Source: Haemonchus contortus
Taxonomy: Eukaryota; Nematoda; Chromadorea; Rhabditida; Trichostrongylidae
Direction of reading: 5' to 3'
Assembly (NCBI GenBank): GCA_000469685.2
Contig: LS997562.1
Location: 30,231,928-30,295,927, forward strand
Length of the DNA: 64,000 nt
Positions within the stretch are counted from its first letter, which is position 1, and each line of letters opens with the position of its first letter. Made by a program: the position numbers and the translations under genes. A model generated the notes under the pieces. The model had not been told where the DNA came from. It ran no database searches and saw only the letters and a list, made by a program, of their open reading frames with translations. This document shows, in pieces, positions 22,862 to 50,463 of this stretch.

Positions 22862-24306
22862 TCAATCGAATCAATGGGACTTCCTGAACCTGTAGACCTT
22901 TTCCGCTACCTCAATGTAGCACACTTGATAGACAAAAACTGAGTTAAATAAATATTTATCAACTTCCACACTTGACTCGGATGAAGTAATCACGAACGAT
23001 TTGCTAAACACTAGAAAATCACATACGGAAGCTCCATCCTCACATAAATCTACTGGTTATAGTTTATAAAATGTAGACTGTGTACGACACTCATGTTACC
23101 TATAAGAACGCATTGAACACTTGTAAACAAAACTCAGTACGTACGTTCACCCGCACCATTCAATAGCAACGCGACAGAACAATATTAGACGACGAAAAAA
23201 ACGTATGAGATATCACAAAGAATGGAGAAGACAACAATTAAAACATGCTGGTAATGATAGACCCGTAATGAATCAATTCAACGCCGAAATTACAAACTGC
23301 AATCAGTCCGCGCTACATTGTACCTAGCAGATGCCTCTACGAGTACGGCACGGCTACCGGGAACTTGATGAGAGCACGGGAGGTCGGGCAAGGGGCGAAT
23401 TCCGATACTCGTCTTGTAACGGACTGCGGTATTCGGTGGGAGCATCGTCTCGAGGAAAATGGCGGTCCTAAAAATGCTCTTTTTAGGAAAAAAACTAAAA
23501 GAAAACGAAGAGATCAGTCTTGCAAAGCATTAATTAAGATGAGAAAACAAATACAGAAAAAAAACGATAAGCTTCACAGTACGGAAGTGATTGTCCATAA
23601 TAGTGCAGTGGCGAAGAAAACGCGAAAGTTGGTGTATTTAGAGAAATTTAGAACTTCAAACAAGTAGTGAAGTTAGGGGTTGGACGAGAATGTGACGATA
23701 GAAATTCATGGAAGTGGTATTCGGACGAGCTGTTCAAATGTGTGCACCATTGCGTGCAGCTGGCCACAATAAGACGCTGCTGTAACGCGTGGGTTCCAAT
23801 GTGAGTGTTACGAACGTTACAGCTCACTTATACAACGCCGTGAGATTTCGTCCCCCATGGATGTTCAGGTTAGCTAAGCCGATTTTGGAACCCTTACGAG
23901 GCCTTCTCTGGACCGCTTTTCGATCCGACAACGTCATTTGTGCTATCTTTGTTGGTAACAGATTCGTCCTTGTAAGAATTTCAGAAGCCACTTTTATAGT
24001 GGATCGTGCCTCCAACGCGAAGGGCGTGACGGATCCTGCCACTACTGCGTTCTAAGGTTCCTTATCAGTCCCTATCAACTGTTATGGCTTGCTGTGGAAC
24101 CTACCATCAGCAATCTCACTTACTCTATTAATCCCTTCCATATTTGAATATTCTAGGTTCAAGGGGAAAGAACTTGCGAACTTCCAGTCAAAGAGACACA
24201 GACACACCGGCACAACACTCAAAAGTACAGACAAGCTAAGCGAATTATTTATAGTAGGATAGTAGCTATGTACTGCATGATAAGAAGTAGCTCACGCCTG
24301 GTGAAC
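22862..24306. other. intergenic region downstream of the saposin-like and chd-1-like genes
   Basis: This lies between the 3' ends of two converging genes. It holds the dispersed repeat at 23655-24010. The frame at 23365-23667 (+) is Lys/Arg-rich at its end and runs into that repeat. I see no recognisable protein. Confidence 0.5.
23655..24010 (+). repeat. dispersed repeat, copy 1 (pair with 61985-62345)
   Basis: This shares an ordered series of blocks with 61985-62345: AGTTAGGGGTTGGA/AATTAGGGGTTGGA, GGTATT(C/T)GGACGAGCTGT, CAAATGTGT, AACGCCGTG, TTTGTGCTATC(T/C)TTG, and AATTTCAG(A/G). The two copies are in the same orientation and diverged by many substitutions and short gaps, so they are old members of one interspersed family. 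Confidence 0.75.
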
Positions 24307-38016
<13,710 letters not shown>

Positions 38017-38027
38017 AGCAGTTTAAT

Positions 38028-38041
38028 CTGAAACTGGAAGA
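38028..38041 (-). promoter_or_regulatory. probable spliced-leader acceptor of chd-1
   Basis: The minus strand reads TTCCAGTTTCAG immediately before the 11-base leader and ATG at 38016. This polypyrimidine-AG close to the start codon is the usual trans-splice site pattern in nematodes. Confidence 0.55.
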
Positions 38042-38818
38042 TTTTAGACGGTGTACACTCCAGTTGACATTAATTATTGAACGATATAAGAAAAACTCGT
38101 TGACGATGACATTTAAACTCACCTAAAAGGAAAATAGGTTTCGGGTGAGTTACAGCAAGGTAGTAAAGGTAGTAGGACAGGGGAATTGTCAGAAAAATAT
38201 TTCATTACTTGCTCGTTCGCTGCTTTTGGAGACAGGGGCGCTAATGCGAGGGGCACCGTCACGGTGCACCCGGCCTACGTGGCGCGGCACATTGACACCC
38301 ATTTTACAATTTTTGCACCGAAAACAAGCAGATCCTTAAGCTCTATTATTTGTAGATTGAAGTGCTTTAGTATAAGATGATTGTACAGAGCAAAAGCTAC
38401 CACACCACATAAAAAAGTGGTGGTACACACTAGCGACGTCTTTCTGACGCTGCCACTTGACACAGTGGGCTAAATGAGAGGAGTGTATTGCTTATAACAG
38501 GATATTGAGGATATATTACAGTTAGTAAGTGCCTATGTATAACATTGAAGCCATTCATGGGTACACATGCTTCAAGAAACCCACACGGAGGCATACAGGT
38601 ACACCTCGAACCGTGATAGAGTTGTAGAATCTCCGTGAAATAGCTTAGTAGAAAGAACCGCGACGCAGCCGCACGCAATTTAGTAGGCGTCCAAATGAGA
38701 CCAGCAGCCAGCCCTCCAAATTCCTTTGCTTCTCTCTTTTACCCGGTTAGAATAGCTCTATCAGTGTCCCAGTATGTGTAGGTGGATGTGTATGCATACA
38801 ATCAGCTATACATAAAAA

Positions 38819-38824
38819 TTTATT
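38819..38824 (-). terminator. polyadenylation signal of pdi-3
   Basis: TTTATT on the plus strand (AATAAA on the minus strand) lies about 230 bases after the pdi-3 stop. Confidence 0.55.
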
Positions 38825-39051
38825 CATCTTCAATAAATAAATACTGCACGAAAAACCACATGGGGCATTTAAAACCATGAACAAGGCACAAGTTCAGCCT
38901 ATACAACAACAAACAACCGTGGGGCACACCCTTGGAATGAATAAATAAAACAAAAAAATGCGCTAAACGGCATCCAGTCACATATCGGATCCGCTCTGGG
39001 ATCATCTGCAATATGTGAGGAGAAGGACGAGCAACGACACATCATCAAGGC

Positions 39052-42000
39052 CTACAACTCAGACTTCTTCTTCTTTCCATCACGTGTGTAGCCCTTGAGA
39101 CCATCAGTAGAATGCTTGGCGATAAATGAAATGAAGTCTTTCACTTCACGGCCACCATTGTAGGGTACTGGAGAGGCCTTGTCATTCTTTGGTAGCCAGT
39201 AGATTGTTGGGAACCTGCAAAAGACTACTGTGCACCTGTTAGACACTTCAGTTAAATGATACAGCTTACCCTCGCACTTCGAAGAGAGGAGGCACATCGT
39301 TGGCTGTGGCATCCATCTTCACAATTAGAACGTCTTCCTTCTCCATCTGCAATAATATTCAATCAATTGAAGTCAGCTTAGAAATATCCTTCATCTAAAT
39401 TACCGTTTTCGCAAGCTCCTCATATTTAGGAGCAAGTGCCTTACAGTGGCCGCACCATGGAGCGTAGAACTCAACGAGAACATCCTTATCAGCATCCATT
39501 ACCAATTCCTTGAAGTTCTTGCCAACAGCCACCTTGAATAATAAACATAGCACTAGAGGAGGAGACCTATCTTCTTCCTTGTGTAAACCTAGATTACCTT
39601 GAGTGCTTCTTTGTTATCAGGAATAGGTTCCGATTTCATGTAGGGTTCCAGCTTACCAGCCAAGACGCTCTCGACGAATGCCTTCAGATTTTCTACACTG
39701 TAAAATATCAACTAAGTCTGAGGGATCCTGTGAGCTTGTAGGATGAGCGTATAGAATCGTAAGAACAGAACGATTACCTAAATTCATCATCCATAGGGAA
39801 TTTTCCATCGTTTGTGATAGCTGCAACGATTGGTTTATCCGAATCCTTACGCTCAGCTAGACCATTCTGGTCAACTTCCGATGAGAACTCCTCCTTATTA
39901 GATACAGCAAAATGAACTTTCCTCTTGTAGTCCTGTGCCACCTTCAGCACACGATTTCGCCAGTAATTCGATCCTGAAAAGGCTCTTGAGATATTGAAAA
40001 AGGAGTGCCTTGACGTCCGGTCCGTTGGAATCCATACCTTTTGGATCCTTCAAGTAATCCACGTTGTAGTAAACAACCACAAGAGGCTTCTGTTCGAATT
40101 GGAAGAGGTTCCCCATTGTACGAATTCCAGCCATTCCAACAGTCTCATGCACGAGGAAGTGCTTGATCTTATCAGTGTCGTAGTTGCCATCATACTTGAA
40201 CTCGTTCGGATCGAACTTGTTGTGAAGTTTCTTCGGAGTATAGACCACGATATCGCTTAAATATCAGCAACTGAACATATAGTGATGACTATGGTTAAAG
40301 TTATCGCAGAATTGTCAAGCTCATTGATCGAATTTCCCTTACAACCTTGGTTGTCAATTATTATAAAAATGACAGAAATTACAGGAAAGTCGTACCCTCC
40401 TCATTTGGAGGGGAGCGACGTGCATTGTTTCCAACGACCGGCCGACGGACTGACGACGTTCCTGTTCACTAGTTGACAACGCAGAACAGACTGCATCAGA
40501 GCCGTGTGGTCGCTGCCTATCTGCCCAATATTGTCAACACGTGACCAACAACGCCGTCGGTCGCTCGGTATGTCGGTGGAAACAAACAATGCACGTCGGC
40601 GTCTGAAAGCGCCCTAACACGGGAGCTCAGGATATAGGAAGGAGTGCTTGCACGTCACGGCTAAAGCACAGCAATTTGCGTTTCGGTTTGGCAAACGACG
40701 AAGAAAGGCTACCAACACAATTAACCGTGAACGAAGTAAATGTCATCTAGAGTAAGAAATCAGACAACTCTCATAGCAACGAAAGAAGTCCCAATACGAA
40801 GGGTCAATGCACCTAATGTTTTCAAATGGCGTGCAGATTGCCTTCATAGGTCTCTCCTTCGATGTACCCAAATGAAAGCAACCAACTGAAGCCAAGACAG
40901 ATGCATCATCGCGGGTGACCGCATTATCCAGAGATTATCGTCCAGATGACCTTCGGAAAAGTTCATCGACTTGTGCAGTCGTACCATCTCGTCAGAACCG
41001 ACACCCTTATGCATTTCTGGAAATTTGAAAGGATTCCGGCCCAATGGATGCGTTTACGACTCGCGGTGATGAAATTTTATATGGCACTGCATAGCCACAG
41101 TGCCGAAGTGCTCTACCAGCGATAACCAATACTAAGCCCTAGTCTGGAGGCTCTGTATCAGTATTGGTTATCACTGGTAGAGGTCTTCGATCACAATGCA
41201 AACCATTAGAACTGGTAGACATTCAACTGCTTCAGATGCTATTAGGAAACCATTCCTTTCGATAAACGACTGCACCGAATACCAATTTCCACCACGACGG
41301 AGCAGGTACTCGGCGCTACGCTCATGACTGAGCCAACCACTACATCCATGATACGTGATACAACCAATTATTTGCATAGCATCATGCTTCTATGTTGAAA
41401 CCGTAGCGATCCAGTGATGGAAACCCCAGGAAACAGCTGAATTAAACGATGGATACTGCTTATCCTGTAGGACAGCTACAAGAGGAAGACAAGGGATCTG
41501 ATGCGTTCCATCCAATTTCGATGATCCTCTCTAAAATCGAACTACGCAACGAACACAGATTGGTGAGATCAATGAATGGCACACTCCACGTTCTCACAAT
41601 AGCAGCAAGTTACGCTTCGACTTCAGAGATGCTGAGAGAAGAAGATCTAGCAGATCCATGATGTTAACCATGTACTACGATGGACTACACAATTGGTGAG
41701 ACTGTAGGTGCTCCCTGTGCTGAGCAAACTTCCCAGAAACGAACGAAAGATGGATGAAGTGCAGCTGCGTGTGAAGCTTGCAGTATTGTAAATGTGTACC
41801 ACTGTTTAATATTGTTTGTTTTGTGTTTCGTGTGCTAAATTATTTGTAAAATAATACAATCTGTGAGAAAGGATATCTTGATTCTGCTTGTATTACAAGC
41901 CAAGACAATCCCGCATACTCGGGCACTACGCAACACGCTATTATAAATGTTATTACACATGCTAATCATCTAGAAAGAATGGATAAAATTACTGTACTGT

Positions 42001-45000
42001 ATTACAATATTGATAACTTGCGATTGCTTCCATGTGGCGTATGATATTACGTATAGTATTCATACATTTATTTTTGCACTCTCGGAAATGTTTTAGGAGC
42101 TTCAATATTGGCTCTGTTGTTCTGTGTTGTGAAAGCGACGTCACCAGTTTTCTTTTTTACTATGTAACAGTGTAGTAGTTTTAGATAGTGCTACTACATA
42201 TATCTAAAATGCAATCAGCCTGTTACAAAAAATAGTGAAACGTACTCGGTATATCCAGCCTCCTTGAGAACAGCGGCATTTGAGGAATATCCAAATTGGA
42301 AGCGATCCCTTTCGGTGTCGGCAACCTTTAGGAAAGAGTCCTTCAGCTTGCTTTCGCTTTCGAAGAAGCCTATATTGTACAAAAATCATGTTACTTCCAA
42401 AAACCATCTCGGAATACAAAGCAAATGAAATCTAAGTTCCGAGATTAATACATCACTGACCAACAACGGCGTTCTCATCTCCACCAACAAATTTCTTGAA
42501 TTCCTCCACCGACACAAGTTCCTTGGCAGACGGGCCTGCTTGTCCTCGCATGTATTTAACAATACCGTCGGCTTCACGGGGTCCATCATATGACTGAGCC
42601 TCAAATCCATTACGGAAGATCTTAAGGGTTGGGAATCCCTTAACGCCGAACTTGTCGCATGTAGCTTTCTCAACAGTACAGTCGACCTGAAGGTAGTTTG
42701 TAATAAAATTTCGGAAATCTGCAAGGGCGATTGAAATTTCATTTTTATGCTCACACCAATGATGTATACAGTGCGTGTATGTGACTACACAACACGTCTT
42801 AATATCGGTGAGGTTTGATGTTTTCTTCGAGAATAGATGAGCCCTCACCACTTTCATTACCTCAACATTTAAAAAGACCCCCTTGCCAAACCTGCGTGAA
42901 AGTGATGAACATAACTCCACCCAAAATCATCCGCTTAAAATGAATTTTACTGCACATCCACTTACTACACATAGCCTACGCTAAAACATTGAAAGCAATG
43001 AATTCGCCTCGTAAAAAATGGTTTTAACGCTTTTAGCATAAGTAATCCAACTTACCTTTATAAGGGTGATGGGTGGATCATTAGACTTCAATTTTGTTGC
43101 TGCTTTGTCGAACTCCGGGGCCAACTTTTTGCAGTGACCACACCTGCAATCAATCGTGATATATAGTCAGAAGATAAAGTATCATACGTAGTGCAAGTCG
43201 TTCGAATCGTTATCACTATCACACGCCTTGAATCCAGGCCTATAGCAAAGTACAGGCCTAGTACTTAAGAGCCGAGAAAGCTTACCATCTCATTCAGTTT
43301 AGGAATGTCTGACTCTATTACCAACTAGTAAATCGTACAAGGACACAAGCGAAGGCTTCTCCAAGGGGAACGGACCGCGACAACACTTGACTCGACTCTT
43401 ACCTAACCGAACCCAAAGTCATATTGCTCACACTCACTCAGTCGAATAAAGTTATCACCGATGACCCATTCTTAAAACTCTTTCTCGCCTCAAGGTGAAA
43501 TATTTTGCCAAGCGGCGGTCACTCTCAGAGCAAATTCTTTCACACGGATTAGGAATGAAGCGAGAAAGTACGGAACACTTCGGAGGCCTTTTTACAATAA
43601 TTCAATCTACATAAGCGAAATGACTTCTAGACTTGATGTAACAGTAGTCCCACGTTAATATGAAGTGGCAAGCTGGAACCGTACAAATATGGTGGTCGCT
43701 GGATAAGGCGAGCTAAACGCATACACATTTATGCTGCCGAAAGGCACTTCGCACAAAGGTTGCAACACCTGTTCAATCAAGCTATCCAAATTACAGAGAT
43801 CGCAATGGCTTTTGATGACCTTCTCTCTAAGTTGCAACAGCTTGCGACGATGCTTGTTTAAATAAAAGTGATCAATACGCGTATTTGTTTGATTGAATAT
43901 TGGTTTATTTATTCAGACCCACTCAATGTGTAAACTTGGTGTATGTAGTTAATAGAAAAAATGCTAGAAGAACTATGCAAATTAATGTCCAACAGATTAT
44001 TTTAACCCTTTGTCTGTATTAATGATTTTCCCATACTGATTCAATGAAAAAGGTCAGGCTTTCTAAGACTGGTAAATCCCGTTTCGGGATGCGCCCACAC
44101 ATTAGACTCCTATTAAAAACGCATGGGTTTTGAATGCATATGCGCCTCACATGGTTAAATGCAGGGCCAGCCGATGTACAATTCAGTGCTTTTACTCCAT
44201 CAGCGTAAATTGGTAACGAATAAGCGCCCCAGATTATATGATAACTAGACCTTTTTACGTTCTCATTGTTTTATACTTACTTTCCCTTTTGGTTAGCCTG
44301 GGCAACCGCAATGATATGTATATCCCACAATTATTAATGCTTTACAATAATTTTGAAAATGAGTGAATGTTACATCCTCTCATTATTAGCGGGAGAATAG
44401 TGTAACGAATTATACCAACCATACATGTATTCCCATGTGTCAGTACTACTTTCAATCTTAACATTACTTCACCGTCCGTCGCTGTCACCAATCTATTGAG
44501 ATGAATTCATAACTATACCCAGAAAGAAAGAAAGCCAGCCGCTTTCCATTGAGGCGACAAACCCATCGGCATTGTTGTAGGAAGTAAAAAACGAGTGTTA
44601 GGTGATCACAACTACTACTATACTCCAATATAATGTTTACCTCCCCTCGCACTATTGTAACACTCCAGGACAAATCGGTGATTGAAAATCCGGGTTGATG
44701 TTGTGTTTGCATGTCATAAACGAGGCTATCAACCTGAATGCAGGTCGATCGATTCTGATAAGGTAGGGCCACGCCAGAACTCCCCTTATTCGGAACATTA
44801 TCAATGTGTGTAGACTATAGTTATGACGAAGTGTAACAATTTAACAAAGATAGAGGCTTGAAATAAAGCCAAGCAAACTGGAATGTCTGTCCATTCAGAC
44901 TCAAGGACTTCGCTGGTCATTCACAAAATTCATGTTGTTCTCGACGGGAATTACTTCTCCTTTTTTATTCCTTCTTAGCTGTTTGTTGCTCTTGGTTACC

Positions 45001-48000
45001 CTCGCAAATGCGATGCCAGGTATGATTAACCTCTCACGATGAGCCATACCAGGGTATCGACCGCGACGCGCCTTCTTCCGAAACGAAGATGCTGATGCTG
45101 TGTACTGCAGAGAACAATTCTAACAGCTAATGCTATACTGCTCCAAACAAGATGCTCAGTTGATCTGTAGGCAGGTGAATGTGGATCTCCTTCATCACCA
45201 CGTGATGACATTCGATTGCACGAAGGGAAGTGACTGACAACATAAATTACCTAAGTTCTTCAAGCAACGAGGAGCAGCAAAGAACGAAATCGCTTTCAAG
45301 ACCGTGCTTCGATATATTGTGTTTCCACATCATCGATCATAAGATGGCCACCTTCAAAGTCCGGTTGGGTGATGAGCGAATGAGGAAGTTATAGACGCTG
45401 TCGTCACTCGATCCATTACGAGCTCTGATTCACGAAATTCGCTCACGATTGAACCCGTTCAAGGCGCTTAGACGAGCTTGTTCTGCTTTGCGAATCAACG
45501 CGTAATTTAGTAATCAGGCAAAAAGCAATCAGTTCATATAAGACAATAAGAGGAGCAGAACGGCATGTTTGAGCGCCTTTTAATTGCGTTAACTAAAAAA
45601 CGAGTTGTACGAGCCAGGAACGTCGTGATACATCAATTCGCCCGCCATTCAACGCGGAACATGAGGAGCGCCAACGAGCAATGAAAATGTGGCATACGTT
45701 GTCTTGCCTGCTCTTTGGATGTAAAAAACTGCATGACATGAGGCCACAGGAAGAACTACCTTGACAGATGGTAGGAAGCAGCACTCAAGTTCATCTTGGC
45801 CGAAAACAGAGGGGCGTAGAACAAGAAGGGACAAATTCCGTTTGAGCGTCGGAAATAAGCTGCTTTCAGAACTCTTATGACTAATTTCCCACGCGTGAGT
45901 CCGCTTTCGCTTCTCTGACATGCACCCTCGGATGCCGATGGATTTTAGAAGAAAGGACCGCATGTAATAATAGAATTGACTTCCCAAGACAGCAGAATAA
46001 CACCTGTGAGGTGTTCGAGCTATCGTTGTTTTCAAAGCTGACCTTCCAATATAAATTCAGTATTCTAGCTCTGGTTTCACTGGCAGATCTTGTTTTTTGA
46101 CCAACTTTCACAACGTGTTGCAGATGCATTCGTAGCAAGAGGTGAACTGCTTCCAACAATATGAGAAGGTCGTCTCATAAATTCAGATCTCATCCGGCGA
46201 TTACAATCGAATATTTGGACTGACAGTGAAGTTCTCTTCCACAATAGAGGTCAGCTCCATAGATCTACAAGATTTTGACATCAATGATATCCAGTTCCTG
46301 GCTACCATCCAGATTCGAAAGTCGAAACGCTCGGTAGATAAGTTCTGTAATGGTTCACTCCTAATCTTTTACCGTTCCACTCATCACGGAGAAGTAAAAA
46401 CTGCTGGGAATCGATATCGTGCCACTAGCCGAGTCCGCGGAGCACAGTTGATATCTGGTGAGTGAATTAAAGTGAGGGCAGACGATTTGTTGGCAATTGA
46501 ATCACATCGACACATCGAAGAAAGTAAGTGGATTGAATGACTCTATTTGGCACTCCACGAGAATCAATTCCCAGATAGGTATCTGTTTACGAGCTTCCTC
46601 CACTTCCCAACACAGTACAAGGCGGGACGGGCGGAATTCCGAGATCTTTCTTGAAACAACTATTCCTCCAGTCCTTTGTGCTGTCTCACCCGAAAAGACA
46701 TCCTCTGGCGACTGAGTTTCCCCTGGTTCGAGTTTGGCAATGCGTCTGCCGCGATGGAACCGAGCCGGAACGTGATCCGCCATCATGACATCATAACTCG
46801 ACAATGACATGCACCGACCGATAACACCTTTTCCGAACGAGGACCGACTACCTCTTGAACTGCCCATCCTCTGCACAAATTTCTTTAGGCAGTTTCAAGA
46901 TTAGTCAGTTTCTGTCTCATCAAATTCCTTTGGAGCCCGCCTGAGTGCAGCAAGTAGCAGAAACGCTAACTACGAACAGAAAAAACGCGATTGCTGCGAG
47001 TTTTATTTGTGACGACGAGTACTACGACGAAAGCGGTGTCCAACGCATATCGCATATGGAGAACTTCCCTGTGATCAAGGAATATATTTTGCGACGTAAA
47101 CTTATAGAGCATTCTATGTTACAATTAGTTGTAGATTGCCGCTGCTGCACGACGTATTCATCAGTGCTCGGCAACTGCATCTTGAATCAACTTCCTTATT
47201 GGAAGCCTTTCCGCCTCAAACAAGGAAGTATTTGCTTGTTTCGAGAATGAATTGCTCTTTTGATGCTCTGTTGTGTTCTCCGATCATTTACAGATTAATA
47301 GGCATTAAGATAAGTATAAGTTTAGGTCATAGCATCACCCCCACTGCTGTAGTTTAATTTCAGTCGAATTCCATTTCACGAGCGAAGCTCCCGCCAACGT
47401 GCGAGGGAAATCCCGTCTTTCACCCAGTTGTTTTCTGGAGTCAAATGAGTCCTACGAGCACATTGGAGGTTCAGTAAGACCCTAATTACTTGATTCGTTC
47501 ATCTCTTCCAAGGTTCCAGTATTTCTCTCCAACCGAGACTTGCCCATCGATCGTTTGCAAAGATTTTTCTCACTATCAAATTTCTAAACTCAAAAATGAC
47601 GGTATCTCACACGACTAGGGAATGAAGCTCAAATCTGGAGCCACATTGAAACTTCAGTAAGAGCCTTTTCCCGTGAACAAATTAGCCTCGAACTGCTTAC
47701 AAACATACTAACAGCACTTACTAATAATCAGCTGTCTTTCGCCGATCATTAGTAATTGCTTTTAGGCCTAACACATATATCGTGCTCTACTGGTGAGGGG
47801 CTACATCTCTAGGAAAGGGAATTTAAATGGTAAGGTGCCTCGCAAATGTTTGTGTGTGTGGAACTAATTTAACAGTGTTAATAGGTGGTATTTCGACAAG
47901 ACCACCGCGAGACGAATGTACAAACACATTGCTGCGCAAACACAACAAAAAGACGAGCTTCTTGATTTGAGGTACAATTTAAGCTCAAATCAAGAGGTGC

Positions 48001-50463
48001 AGTGAATTAAATGCAAAGATTATTTCTGCCACTTAACCCGGGAAAATTAACATTCTACTGAGAGTTGTTTTCGTAATGTTTCAATTCGAGAAGAAGGACG
48101 TTTGAGAGCATCACAAAAATAACGGTTACTCACATATGACAAATTTCTCAATTCTGTCCGAATCAAGTGTTTTGACATAACGTATGGCAGCCTCGGTGGT
48201 TTGACGCTTAACTGATACGTTAAGACGGAAGACACGTAAAAGTAACGTTTACACGACCTGGACAATATGTCTTACTAAGAAACGCATTATACAGATTAGA
48301 TCTGGCAGTTAAGGCACGTGCGGGCATGAATGGTAAGGCAGTCGCGGAGAACGGCATTAAATGCCCGCCCAATGCCCATAACACGGTTAAAAGCCTAGGG
48401 ACAGTATTTGCCCCGTAATGCTTAGACAGAAAAGCTGCCAGCCTATTGTTATATCTGTCCCGCTTTTTTCTTTGATATCTGTCATATCACGCTTCAGCAC
48501 AGGCGGTTTTGAATGATGGATGTGCAAGTAATTGTGTGGCACGCAAAAAAAGTTTGCTAGTCGTCGTATCGAACTCGCTTAACTTAAACCGTGGCATGTT
48601 TAGAAGTAACTATTCAAAAAGCAGGGTATGTTTATTGTCAGCTCAGAGCCGTCTGCCTCTCCTGGAATATTCCCTGCACTCTTCTAGACCGAACGGGCCT
48701 GTTGTTCGTGATGAGAAGTATTACTCCTTTTTTCACATACGATCAATAAGAGTCACATTATATGGTGTGCTCAAAATTTCAAACAGAACCGTCGTCAACT
48801 AGTCTTTTTTAGAAAGCTCGAAAATGGAAGAAACCACATTCTTATCATGTAACGTTCTGCTTCTATGACAAATCAAGCCGAATAGCTGCTCCCGCGGCGT
48901 CCTTAAGCCTAAAATCTTTCTTTCATAATTTTTGGATTCGGGTCTATCTGTTAGAATTCTAGATAAGAAAGTTTGGTATGCAAGCGTATGCGGTGCCTTC
49001 CCTACCGTTCTATATACTGTTTCCAGCTACTACTGACTGCTTGGCGTGTGATGGGCTATCGATTAGAGAAAGCGCCCAGTTAAGCTACAACTGGCGACGG
49101 TGAGATAGCGAAGACGACTGTCAAGGTCTGCCCTGCTCTCCATCTCGTACAGCACCCTGGAACGTCTTCATTATCAATTACCCATCCATGCACTGTGCGG
49201 CCGAAGGGCAGTAGTTATCAGTCCACAAACGAAAAAGTGAAACCACCTAAGCGAGCGCTTCAAACGCATCTAACCACCTCATGATGCAATAATCACTTTG
49301 GTATCGATCACCACCTACGCGGATGCGCGTTGCGAAAAGGTCATGGGATGGTCGAAGTAGCAAGCCACAATACGGTGAAGGTTTATTTTCCCGTATGCAC
49401 AATGAAGAAGGGGGTATGCTGCTTAATCGTGCTCCCCGATTTTGGCAACGCTACGTCCTTTCTAACCATTTTCGGACAAAGATAATGCAGAAAATACTCA
49501 CTCAATAGTATGGATCAGTGAATTTTAGTCATCGATAAATATCCATTTGTTCTTTCGTGATAGTGACCTCATTTATAATAAAGGTAATCTTAGTGAGATC
49601 AAGACACCTGGTTAATTCGTTTAACTTCTGAACTTCTTTAAAGAATTATTTTTTTAAAGAAAGGAATGCGAGCTTTCCATAGCCGCCCATCTTTCCTTAC
49701 AAAAGACGTATCGAAAGTGGGATTGGATACTTCTCTTACAAGGTAAGATAGGTGGCTTCCAACTACTTGAGCCTGGCACTATAAATAAGATGCAACTGGT
49801 ACGACTTTTCCGATACTCCGTAAATTTTACGTCTTCCCTTAGACAAATTTCTGGTTCCCTAGTAGAAGTTATTGATTGCTTCTCTCACACACGCATGCTG
49901 CTAGCTTCCAAACCTACTTCCACTGAATCTGCCAGCTTTCCTGAATTCTTTAAAAGTTGAACGGTTATGTTTTACACACGCATTACCCCAGATGGGAGTT
50001 ACATTTGAAGGGAGGACGATACATTTTGAACTTGTTGACGTGGTGAATCGATTGGCACAGCTCTGCTGCTTTAACGTTTTGTGCACGACGATGTCTTTGA
50101 TCATAATGGGCCTTGTTCGTACACAATCATGGTTATTTCAACGGCCAACAAGTCCAGGGTCTTATTCCCGACTACTTCTCTGGGTTAACGCTCAGCGTGC
50201 AGTCTCCCAACCGATTTCTTACGACACATTTTCTGCATAATCCTCATTTCCACTCAAAATCCTATTGCAGCGATGCTGCACCCGTTATCTTTTGGTAAGA
50301 AGTTTCGATTACTAAAGTGAACTTACCATGGAGCATAAAATTTCACCAAAGCGACTTCGTGTGAAGATATTAGTTCGTCGAAGTTGCTATCTGTGTATTC
50401 CAACACGTCTCCAGAAGCAGAAATGCCGAGAACCAACGCGGCCAACACAACTGCGACCCTCAT
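39052..50463 (-). CDS. pdi-3: protein disulfide isomerase, ERp57/PDIA3 type (PDI-3 orthologue)
   Basis: ER enzyme that forms and rearranges disulfides in folding proteins. Exons from 5' to 3' on the minus strand: 50463-50327, 43143-43056, 42686-42461, 42369-42246, 40255-40038, 39973-39778, 39697-39598, 39532-39404, 39346-39270 and 39214-39052. All phases agree and give 485 aa, close to family size. A signal peptide covers about residues 1-18. Two thioredoxin domains carry the redox motif WCGHC at 46-50 and 389-393, the first of them split by the 7.2-kb intron 1 after the TG of its Trp codon. Redox-inactive domains lie between. Blocks [10 protein letters not shown] and MDATANDVP match ERp57 rather than classical PDI or ERp72. 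The C-terminus KKKKSEL is an ER-retention signal (KDEL variant) and ends at the stop 39052-39054. The donor at 42246 (GTACGT) was chosen because it restores phase. Confidence 0.97.
40256..42245 (-). other. pdi-3 intron 4, no gene seen
   Basis: About 2.0 kb of intron sequence. It contains a GC-richer stretch (about 40390-40620), the inverted repeat at 41111-41182 and AT-rich sequence at 41760-42200. Short frames on both strands (for example 40844-41044, 41171-41377 and 41449-41661) have no recognisable similarity. Confidence 0.6.
41111..41182. repeat. 22-bp inverted repeat in pdi-3 intron
   Basis: Arms 41111-41132 and 41161-41182 match at 21 of 22 positions around a 28-nt loop. It is smaller than, but similar in design to, the foldbacks at 5074 and 21395. 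Confidence 0.9.
43144..50326 (-). other. pdi-3 intron 1 (7.2 kb), no nested gene recognised
   Basis: This exceptionally long first intron contains repeat-like sequence. A block near 44080-44160 resembles the dispersed family, and a 13-bp inverted repeat lies at 47958-47998. Open frames around 45649-46876 on both strands are dense but unassigned. One short plus-strand stretch (WTDSEV, about 46215) is faintly reminiscent of retroelement RNase H, which is too little for a call. The frame at 49323-49508 is also unassigned. Confidence 0.5.

Larger units (their letters stand above)
38017..39051. other. intergenic region between pdi-3 and chd-1
   Basis: About 1.0 kb between the pdi-3 stop and the chd-1 start, both on the minus strand. 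It contains the pdi-3 3' UTR with its polyadenylation signal at 38819-38824, and presumably the chd-1 promoter. A short GC-rich palindrome (GCACCGTCACGGTGC) lies near 38255-38270. The spacing is longer than the few hundred bases usual inside a nematode operon. I see no other gene. Confidence 0.6.

Noticed and set aside
38017..39051. pdi-3 and chd-1 as a present-day operon
   Set aside because: The gap exceeds typical operon spacing, and the pdi-3 polyadenylation signal and chd-1 trans-splice site do not distinguish SL1 from SL2. There is not enough evidence.
46190..46260. Plus-strand stretch containing WTDSEV, considered as retroelement RNase H
   Set aside because: Only a few residues match, with no flanking motifs in the same or nearby frames.
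46502..46876. 124-codon minus-strand frame inside pdi-3 intron 1
   Set aside because: No domain was recognised, and a plus-strand frame overlaps it. It was left unassigned rather than called a nested gene.
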